Below are positions 58,170-64,000 of a stretch of 64,000 bases of DNA, piece after piece; position 1 is the stretch's first letter; each line of letters starts with the position of its first letter. The DNA comes from Comamonas testosteroni (GTDB lineage: Bacteria > Pseudomonadota > Gammaproteobacteria > Burkholderiales > Burkholderiaceae_C): positions 124,001-188,000 of the forward strand of contig NZ_KZ984444.1 in NCBI RefSeq assembly GCF_003569915.1, in the 5' to 3' direction. A program made the position numbers and the translations under genes. The notes beneath the pieces were generated by a model. The model did not search any database. It had not been told where the DNA came from and saw nothing but the letters and a program-made list of their open reading frames with translations.

Positions 58170-58745
58170 ATGATAGGTAAATTGACTGGAACGCTGCTCG
58201 AAAAAAACCCGCCAGAGGTCCTGGTGGACTGCGGCGGTGTCGGCTACGAGGTGCAGGTTCCCATGAGCACCTTCTACAACCTGCCAGCCAACGGTGCCAA
58301 GGTGGCGCTGCTCACCCACTTTGTGGTGCGCGAGGACGCGCAGCTGCTGTTCGGCTTTGCCACAGCGCGCGAGCGCCAGACTTTTCGTGAACTCATCAAG
58401 ATCACCGGCATAGGCCCGCGCATGGCGCTGGCCGTCTTGAGCGGCATGAGCATTGATGATCTCGCGGATGCGGTATCACAGCAGGAAGCAGGGCGATTGG
58501 TCAAGGTGCCTGGCATCGGCAAGAAGACCGCCGAGCGTCTGCTGCTCGAACTCAAGGGCAAGATCGGCGCAGACACCGGCGCGCAGTCGCTGTTTGCCAA
58601 TAACAATGACCAGAACGATATCCAGCAGGCGCTGATGGCGCTGGGCTACTCGGACAAGGAAGCATCGGCGGCCCTGAAGAAACTTCCGCCGGATGTGGGG
58701 GTGTCTGAGGGGATCAAGCTGGCGCTGAAGGCGTTGACGAAATAG
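58170..58745 (+). CDS. ruvA: Holliday junction branch migration protein RuvA
   Basis: 191 residues starting [21 protein letters not shown]. The helix-hairpin-helix motifs [17 protein letters not shown] and [19 protein letters not shown] are present, with the C-terminal domain that binds RuvB. AAGG precedes the ATG. Its partner ruvB is 1.2 kb away, beyond two genes on the opposite strand; ruvC is not in the window. A GC-rich repeat follows the stop directly. Confidence 0.97.
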   Translation: MIGKLTGTLLEKNPPEVLVDCGGVGYEVQVPMSTFYNLPANGAKVALLTHFVVREDAQLLFGFATARERQTFRELIKITGIGPRMALAVLSGMSIDDLADAVSQQEAGRLVKVPGIGKKTAERLLLELKGKIGADTGAQSLFANNNDQNDIQQALMALGYSDKEASAALKKLPPDVGVSEGIKLALKALTK

Positions 58746-58853
58746 CGCCCCCTGAGGCGCTTTGCGCCTTCCCCCTCTCTCGCTTCGCGGGAGGGGGACG
58801 ACGCCCTCGCCGCGAGGCGGCGGGGCCGCCTAGGACTTGCTCGGCGTCTCTGG
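58746..58853 (+). repeat. GC-rich gene-end repeat, copy 5
   Basis: Begins CCCCCTGAGGCGCTTTGCG directly after the ruvA stop, then CCTTCCCCCTCTCTCG and GGGAGGGGGACGACGCC, and ends CTTGCTCGGCGTCTCTGGC. The most complete copy with 18231-18338. Confidence 0.85.
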
Positions 58854-58898
58854 CCGGGATGGGCGCGCAATGGCGACGTTCGGCGCTTGCCTTGTGGT

Positions 58899-59333
58899 TT
58901 ATGGGCTATTTGATGGCGGCTGGGCCGCTGCGGCGTTGCAGCTTTCAATCAGCTGGGACCACATGGCATAGACATGCTCATCCTTTTGCGCCTCGCTCAG
59001 CCCTTCGAGGGGGCGGGTGTTGAGCAGCGGCTCCAGCTCCTCCAGCGCCAGGTCTCGGTAGTGGCTGCGGTTCATGCGCTGCGCCGCATAGTCCTTATCC
59101 GCAGCCAGAGCCAGATCGCGGTAGGGCGCGGGGCCCGGGATATGGCTGGGGACTGTGCCCTGCGCATACATCTTCAGCAGCAAGGCATGTGCGTTGCACA
59201 CCATCATGCGATCGGCAAACGCGCGCTGCTCGGTCGCAGGGGCGATCTGGGCGAGTGCCGCGCCCAGTGGTACGCACAAAACCAGGCCGAAAATCGCCAT
59301 CAAGTCCTTGAATGATATGCGGTGAGTGCTCAT
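58899..59333 (-). CDS. Hypothetical secreted protein
   Basis: 144 residues, not recognised. N-terminal signal-like helix (DLMAIFGLVLCVPLGAALAQ), then a mostly helical body with two Cys (MVCNAHA and ESCNAAA) that could pair. Its ATG overlaps the stop of the peroxiredoxin gene (ATGA at 59330-59333), so it is made together with that enzyme. Possibly periplasmic and redox-related by context only. Confidence 0.7.
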   Translation of the reverse strand: MSTHRISFKDLMAIFGLVLCVPLGAALAQIAPATEQRAFADRMMVCNAHALLLKMYAQGTVPSHIPGPAPYRDLALAADKDYAAQRMNRSHYRDLALEELEPLLNTRPLEGLSEAQKDEHVYAMWSQLIESCNAAAAQPPSNSP

Positions 59334-59872
59334 TTTTTGGTAGTGGACTTCAGCTGCTTTACCGCCGCTTCTGTCTGCTGCACATGGGCCAGCGGGTCAG
59401 AACTGGTCAGCACAAACTTCACCTTGCCGTCCTGCCCGATCACATAGGAGATGCGGTCGGCTCGCTCGGGGTTGGCGGCTGCTGCGGCGTCATAGGCCTT
59501 GATGGTCTTGGCCTGCGGGTCGGAGGCCACGGCAAACTGGTCGCGGCAGGCTTCGGTGGAAAAGCGCTTGAGGGTATCGATATCGTCATGCGACATGCCC
59601 ACCACCTTGGCACCCATGGCGGCAAATTGCGGCGTCGCCTCGGCAAACGCATGGGCTTCCATGGTGCAGCCTTGCGTGAAGGCCTTGGGGAAGAAGTACA
59701 GCACCACAGGGCCTTGTTTCAGGGCCGCGGCCATATCAAAGTCAAAAGCCTTGCCTGCAACGGCAGCAGGCGTCTTGAAGCTGGGGGCGGTATCGCCGAC
59801 CTTGAGGGCGGCCTGGGCGCAAGCCGCAGTCAGCAGCAAAGTGGCGCAGGCCAGAGTGGAACGCAAAGACAT
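59330..59872 (-). CDS. Periplasmic peroxiredoxin (AhpC/TSA, PrxQ/BCP-like)
   Basis: 180 residues with a signal peptide (cleavage near AAC-AQA, about residue 21). The peroxidatic Cys is C69 in AFTQGCTMEAHAF, in the PrxQ/BCP pattern, with a possible resolving Cys at C109 (TEACRDQF). Reduces hydroperoxides at the cost of thiol donors; location outside the cytoplasm is less common for this class. It is the first of two genes sandwiched, on the opposite strand, between ruvA and ruvB. Overlaps the next gene by four bases. Confidence 0.9.
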   Translation of the reverse strand: MSLRSTLACATLLLTAACAQAALKVGDTAPSFKTPAAVAGKAFDFDMAAALKQGPVVLYFFPKAFTQGCTMEAHAFAEATPQFAAMGAKVVGMSHDDIDTLKRFSTEACRDQFAVASDPQAKTIKAYDAAAAANPERADRISYVIGQDGKVKFVLTSSDPLAHVQQTEAAVKQLKSTTKK

Positions 59873-59994
59873 TGGAACTCCTTGAAATCACTGCAGCCCA
59901 TTGTGCGCAATCTGCAGCGCAGTGGTTTGTAGGTTTTTGTTTTCACCTGTATTTTTAATCAGTGTTCAAGTCAGGCTTAGGGCACAATTGCCGC

Positions 59995-61095
59995 ATGACG
60001 ATTCATGTGGACGAATTTGCGGCCAGCCCCGCCCCGGCTCAACCCTCACGCAAGCCTCGCGCGGCAGCGGCTGAAACCTCTGCTGCGCCAGAGCGCATGG
60101 TGTCGGCAGGGCATTCGTCTTTTGGTGAAGAAGCGCTGGAGCGCGCGCTGCGCCCCAAGCTGCTCGATGAATATGTGGGCCAGGCCAAGGCGCGCGAGCA
60201 GCTCGAAATCTTTATCGGCGCTGCCAAAAAGCGCAGCGAGGCGCTCGATCATGTGCTGCTGTTTGGCCCGCCCGGTCTGGGCAAGACCACGCTTTCTCAC
60301 ATCATTGCTGCCGAACTGGGCGTGAACCTGCGCCAGACCAGCGGCCCGGTGCTGGAAAAGCCCAAGGATCTGGCCGCGCTGCTCACCAATCTTGAGCCCA
60401 ACGATGTGCTGTTTATCGACGAGATTCACCGTCTCTCGCCCGTGGTCGAAGAAATTCTCTACCCCGCGCTGGAGGACTATCAGATCGACATCATGATCGG
60501 CGAAGGCCCGGCGGCGCGCTCCATCAAGCTTGATCTGCAGCCTTTCACGCTGGTGGGCGCCACCACGCGCGCAGGCATGCTCACCAACCCGCTGCGCGAC
60601 CGCTTTGGCATCGTGGCGCGGCTGGAGTTTTATACGTCCGAGGAACTGTCGCGCATCGTCAAGCGCAGCGCGGGCCTGCTCAATGCGCCGATTGACGAAG
60701 AAGGCTGCTTTGAAATTGCGCGCAGGTCGCGCGGCACGCCGCGTATTGCCAACCGCCTGCTGCGCCGCGTGCGTGACTATGCCGATGTGAAGGGCGATGG
60801 CCGCATCACGCGCGAGATTGCCGACAAGGCGCTGGCCATGCTCGATGTGGACCCGCAGGGCTTTGACATCATGGACCGCAAGCTGCTCGAAGCCGTGGTG
60901 CATCGCTTTGATGGCGGCCCGGTGGGTCTGGACAATATCGCCGCCAGCATTGGCGAGGAGTCCGGCACGATCGAGGACGTGATCGAGCCCTATCTGATTC
61001 AGCAGGGCTTTTTGCAGCGCACGCCGCGCGGGCGCATGGCCACGCAGGCGGCGTACCGGCATCTGGGGCTGCAGGCACCTGAGGCCGAAGAATAA
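59995..61095 (+). CDS. ruvB: Holliday junction branch migration ATPase RuvB
   Basis: 366 residues. Walker [12 protein letters not shown], Walker B FIDEIH, sensor [19 protein letters not shown] and the C-terminal winged helix with [17 protein letters not shown]. Motor of the RuvABC complex. The N-terminus has an extra ~35 Ala/Pro-rich residues before the conserved [12 protein letters not shown]. Converges with the MgtC-like gene. Confidence 0.98.
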   Translation: MTIHVDEFAASPAPAQPSRKPRAAAAETSAAPERMVSAGHSSFGEEALERALRPKLLDEYVGQAKAREQLEIFIGAAKKRSEALDHVLLFGPPGLGKTTLSHIIAAELGVNLRQTSGPVLEKPKDLAALLTNLEPNDVLFIDEIHRLSPVVEEILYPALEDYQIDIMIGEGPAARSIKLDLQPFTLVGATTRAGMLTNPLRDRFGIVARLEFYTSEELSRIVKRSAGLLNAPIDEEGCFEIARRSRGTPRIANRLLRRVRDYADVKGDGRITREIADKALAMLDVDPQGFDIMDRKLLEAVVHRFDGGPVGLDNIAASIGEESGTIEDVIEPYLIQQGFLQRTPRGRMATQAAYRHLGLQAPEAEE

Positions 61096-61113
61096 AGCGG
61101 TGTTTAGCGGGTC

Positions 61114-61833
61114 TTAGCCCTGCAGCGGGCTGGTATGCCAGAACGCGCCTTTAACGCCCGTGCTCTGCTCCAGCTCTGCCGTGATGGCGTTGAGCTGCTC
61201 GGCCTTGGCAATGGTGGTCATCAGCAGCACTTCAATTTCGGTATCCGTGGCTCCCAGCGCGTGCTTGTCGATGGAGCGCGCCGCATAGCCCGAGCGGTCC
61301 AGCAACTGCTGCAGCTTGTTCATCACATCGGCCAGTGCCGTGCGCTCGCAGATCACATACAGGTGATAGTTTGCTTCGCTGGCGTCGGTGCTGGTGGGGC
61401 GGGTGTTGATATACAGCACCAGATGGCGCAGCAGCGTGTTGGCGGCCAGCACAAAGCCAGTGACCAGCCCCGCCTGCACCACCAGATCAGCCCCGCACAT
61501 GGCCCCTACGGCGGCTGACCCCCAGAGGGTGGCCGCCGTATTCAGCCCGGTGATATTGGCGCCTTCTTTCATGATGGCACCCGCGCCCAGAAAGCCGACG
61601 CCAGAAACGATATAGCTCGTGATTTGCGTGGCTCCATCATTGCCGTGCAGATGCAGGCCCAGGTCCACAAAGGCTGCTGCTGCAATGACAACCAGAGTGT
61701 TGGTGCGCAGCCCTGCAGTGCGCTGGCGCAGCTGCCGCTCAAGACCAATGGCGGCACCAAAGACAAAGGCGAAAGCCAGGCTCAGAAGAGAGTCCAGAAT
61801 GTCCGGCGCATTGAAGTGCTGAAGTGAGAGCAT
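61114..61833 (-). CDS. MgtC/SapB family membrane protein
   Basis: 239 residues from the ATG at 61833. Four to five membrane helices with FVFGAAIGLERQLRQRTAGLRTNTLV and GVGFLGAGAIMKEG...GLNTAATLW, the MgtC/SapB core, then a C-terminal ACT-like domain (about 150-235) as in longer family members. Members affect magnesium limitation survival and membrane potential; exact role here unknown. Confidence 0.9.
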   Translation of the reverse strand: MLSLQHFNAPDILDSLLSLAFAFVFGAAIGLERQLRQRTAGLRTNTLVVIAAAAFVDLGLHLHGNDGATQITSYIVSGVGFLGAGAIMKEGANITGLNTAATLWGSAAVGAMCGADLVVQAGLVTGFVLAANTLLRHLVLYINTRPTSTDASEANYHLYVICERTALADVMNKLQQLLDRSGYAARSIDKHALGATDTEIEVLLMTTIAKAEQLNAITAELEQSTGVKGAFWHTSPLQG

Positions 61834-61842
61834 GCCCAAAGC

Positions 61843-63636
61843 TTAAACGGGCCGACTGCCGGGCAATATTGCAGACTGCGCTGTTGTTGCTGTCCGTCTT
61901 CTGGACTGGCTGAGGCTGCCCTGAATGATCAAGGCCTGCGCCGCATAGTAGGTGGCAAGCACCGCCACTGCCGCCCAGGGCAGGGGCTGCACAAAGCGGT
62001 TGGTGGCCAGTACCGAGTCACTGAGCATGAAGAAGCTGGCCCCAAGGGCAACCAGCAGGGCCGGAAAGTCATGATGGATGCGATAGCGTCCCCAGGCCTG
62101 AGCAGCCATCAGCGCGATGACCGTGACATAGGCCGCCACGGGAATGCGCAGCTCTGCAGGCAGCCCGCCAGTCCACAGAAACACATACATCCCTATTCCG
62201 ATGGCCGCGATGATGGCGAGTGCTGCGCGGTCAGCAAACCAGGGTGCATCGAGCTTGAACAGCGCGATATAGCAGAGATGAGCCAGCAAAAAGCTGACCA
62301 GACCGGGAATGAACAGGCCCTGCAGCATGAGGCAGACATCACCGCCCAGAGAAAAGCCTATGGCCGCCAGCAGCAGGGATTGATGTTTTTTTGAGGTTTT
62401 TTGCCCATTAGTCTGTAATTTACTTAGACTTGAAGCTATAAAAATAATAGCTATCACCATGGTGGCTGGCTTGAAGAACAGATGCCAGTTCCGCAACCCC
62501 AGTTCTGCAGTGGCCGTCGCCAGCGCGCCGGACTCCAGCAGCAGCGCCATCCATGGGCTGATGCGCCCCTGAATGGCTGCGCCCAGTGCCCACTGGCTGA
62601 CCAGCAGCACACCAAACCAGACCAGATTGGATGCAGCCGGAGCCTGATCTGCCTGCCACAGAAAAATAGCCGTTCCCGCAATCACCAGCACAAACTGCCA
62701 TACGGCAAACATGCGCAGAGACGGGCTCATGGGCGGTGCATAGATGATGCGGTGTTCGTCCAGATCAAACGCAGGCTTGGGAAAGCGCGCAGCCACATCG
62801 GCAGGCTGCCAGCCGGGCGGCTTGAACCAGACGCGAATCTTGTCCAGCCAGTTGCGGGCATGCCAGCTGTCATGGGCCAGCTGGCGGTACACGGTCACAT
62901 TGGCCCAGATCGGGTCCCAGCTTTGCAGCAGGCCACGTGTACCGTAAACGCAGGGCTGCTTGTCATCTTCTTCCTTGAATGTGCCAAAGAGGCGGTCCCA
63001 GAGGATGAGAATGCCGCCGTAGTTTTTGTCCAGATAGTCGTCGTTGACGGCGTGGTGCACGCGGTGATTGCTGGGCGAGCAGAACCAGCGGTCAAACCAG
63101 CCCAGCTTTTTGACCTGCTCGGTATGCACCCAGAACTGGTAGAGCAGATCGATCAGCCCGACGACTGCAAACACCAGCGGAGGCACGCCTGCCAAAGCCA
63201 TGGGCAGATAGAAAATCCAGCCCAGCAGCGCGCCAGAACTGGTCTGGCGCAGGGCAGTGGACAGGTTATAGGCCTGACTCTGGTGATGCACGGCATGCGC
63301 GGCCCAGAGCACGCCCACTTCATGGCCCATGCGGTGCAGCCAGTAGTAGCAAAAGTCGTAGAACACCAGAGCCAGCACCCAGCCGGGCAGGCTGAACCAG
63401 AATGCATCGTTGCTCCACAGCGATGCATGGCTGACCACGGCGGTATAGATGCCCAGCGTCAGCAGTTTGGTGAACACCGCGCTGGTCTGGCTGAGCACGC
63501 CCAGGTTGAGCGAGCTGATCGCATCGGCCAGAGCGTAGGCCTGGCGCTGGCGTCGCCAACTGATGAACCATTCCACGGCAATCAGTGCAAAAAACACGGG
63601 CGTGGCCAGAACAATGACTTGGCTGGGAGAGAGCAT
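61843..63636 (-). CDS. Fusion of sterol desaturase/fatty-acid hydroxylase-like and YhhN (lysoplasmalogenase-like) domains
   Basis: 597 residues, all membrane. Residues ~1-290 are a di-iron hydroxylase of the sterol desaturase superfamily with the His clusters HRMGH (101-105), HAVHH (114-118) and HRVHH (191-195); its nearest look is alkylglycerol monooxygenase (AGMO/TMEM195). Residues ~305-585 are a YhhN/TMEM86 domain, which in animals hydrolyses the vinyl ether of lysoplasmalogens. The linking of two ether-lipid-type activities in one chain is striking. The YhhN domain contains an insert coded by a dispersed repeat (residues ~393-412). Confidence 0.85.
   Translation of the reverse strand: MLSPSQVIVLATPVFFALIAVEWFISWRRQRQAYALADAISSLNLGVLSQTSAVFTKLLTLGIYTAVVSHASLWSNDAFWFSLPGWVLALVFYDFCYYWLHRMGHEVGVLWAAHAVHHQSQAYNLSTALRQTSSGALLGWIFYLPMALAGVPPLVFAVVGLIDLLYQFWVHTEQVKKLGWFDRWFCSPSNHRVHHAVNDDYLDKNYGGILILWDRLFGTFKEEDDKQPCVYGTRGLLQSWDPIWANVTVYRQLAHDSWHARNWLDKIRVWFKPPGWQPADVAARFPKPAFDLDEHRIIYAPPMSPSLRMFAVWQFVLVIAGTAIFLWQADQAPAASNLVWFGVLLVSQWALGAAIQGRISPWMALLLESGALATATAELGLRNWHLFFKPATMVIAIIFIASSLSKLQTNGQKTSKKHQSLLLAAIGFSLGGDVCLMLQGLFIPGLVSFLLAHLCYIALFKLDAPWFADRAALAIIAAIGIGMYVFLWTGGLPAELRIPVAAYVTVIALMAAQAWGRYRIHHDFPALLVALGASFFMLSDSVLATNRFVQPLPWAAVAVLATYYAAQALIIQGSLSQSRRRTATTAQSAILPGSRPV
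62407..62456 (+). repeat. AT-rich AGCTATC-type repeat copy inside the YhhN coding region
   Basis: Contains ATTAGTCTGTAATTTACTTA, then GACTTGAAGC and TATAAAAATAATAGCTATC, matching the family in order (TTAGTCC...GACTTTCAGCTATC). It encodes on the minus strand a stretch around AIIFIASSLSKLQTN in a loop/helix boundary of the YhhN domain. Confidence 0.65.
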
Positions 63637-63852
63637 GCCCGTGATTCTGGGGCGACTGGCACTGGCGACGGTCTGGCGTCAACCCTAGAGAGCCAGGCGC
63701 AATGAAAAGTGTCTAGGGTTAACCAGAATTGCTAAGTAGTTCCTGTTATGGATTCACTTTTTGCCTAAGGGATAATCGAAAGCCTGTTCTCTTTGCTCTG
63801 CTGCGCTGTGGCTTGCTCCGCAGTTGCTGGCAATGCTGTCTGTTTGCCTGCC

Positions 63853-64000
63853 ATGTCCACACTTCGTCGCTCTTTTGTCGCGGCTGCCGCCTTGATGACG
63901 GCTGGCCTGTCTGCTCCTGTTTTTGCCAGCGACGTCTGGCCCGCTACCAAGCCCATCACGCTGATCGTGCCCTTCAGCGCCGGTGGCAATGTGGACACCA
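63853..64000 (+). CDS. Bug/TctC-family periplasmic substrate-binding protein, 3' part beyond window
   Basis: Start of an open frame running off the right edge: MSTLRRSFVAAAALMTAG with a signal peptide ending VFA-SDVWP, then KPITLIVPFSAGGNVDT, the first ligand-binding motif of Bug receptors. About 49 residues are visible. Third Bug receptor of the window. Only the N-terminus can be judged. Confidence 0.85.
   Translation, partial: MSTLRRSFVAAAALMTAGLSAPVFASDVWPATKPITLIVPFSAGGNVDT

Overview
The window looks like a chromosomal segment of a betaproteobacterium of the Comamonadaceae, most likely Comamonas. The reasons are the high-GC coding style, several orphan Bug/TctC substrate-binding proteins, a liv-type transporter cluster with acyl-CoA ligases, an Arg/Asp-rich RluB, and dispersed repeats of a kind I associate with this family. 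This is inference from gene content; no rRNA or tRNA gene was recognised. No prophage, insertion sequence, integrase or CRISPR array was seen.

Layout. 1-6.4 kb: an edge-truncated phosphoethanolamine transferase (EptA type), a lipoprotein metallopeptidase, a membrane-anchored unknown, cyclopropane fatty acid synthase, a DUF1840 protein and a Bug protein. 6.6-16.3 kb: an uptake and activation cluster on the minus strand (acyl-CoA synthetase, livG, livH, livM, substrate-binding protein, livF, PaaK-like ligase) with a divergent Crp-like regulator. 16.4-20.6 kb: rluB with a long repetitive N-terminus, and htpG. 20.8-28.4 kb: lipoproteins, ChrA, two MFS exporters with a divergent TetR regulator. 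28.4-35.7 kb: three tandem paralogous lipoprotein metalloproteases (lamin-tail domain plus metzincin catalytic domain) and a small secreted protein 4 bp behind the last one. 35.9-43.3 kb: srkA, a 2H phosphoesterase, ohr, an operon of enoyl-CoA hydratase-like, NylB-like hydrolase and ParB-like genes, and a 704-residue radical SAM protein with an unknown C-terminal half. 43.3-50.8 kb: 3-hydroxyacyl-CoA dehydrogenase, a GMC oxidoreductase, and an operon in which AMP nucleosidase lies between two c-di-GMP proteins. 51-64 kb: CDF exporter, dtd, dbpA, a BamE-like lipoprotein, TSUP permease, Bug protein, ybeY and phoH, ruvA and ruvB (separated), a periplasmic peroxiredoxin, MgtC-like protein, a sterol-desaturase/YhhN fusion, and the start of another Bug protein.

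Two dispersed repeat families run through the window. One is GC-rich (CCCCCTGAGG...GCC), sits directly at gene 3' ends and is always oriented with the upstream gene. The other is AT-richer (TTTAGTCC...AGCTATCAA), occurs between genes and also inside two coding regions. The strongest candidates for something undescribed are the metalloprotease trio with its coupled small protein, the radical SAM protein, the ether-lipid-type fusion enzyme and the repeat families. Functions are read from sequence motifs only; no database search was possible.
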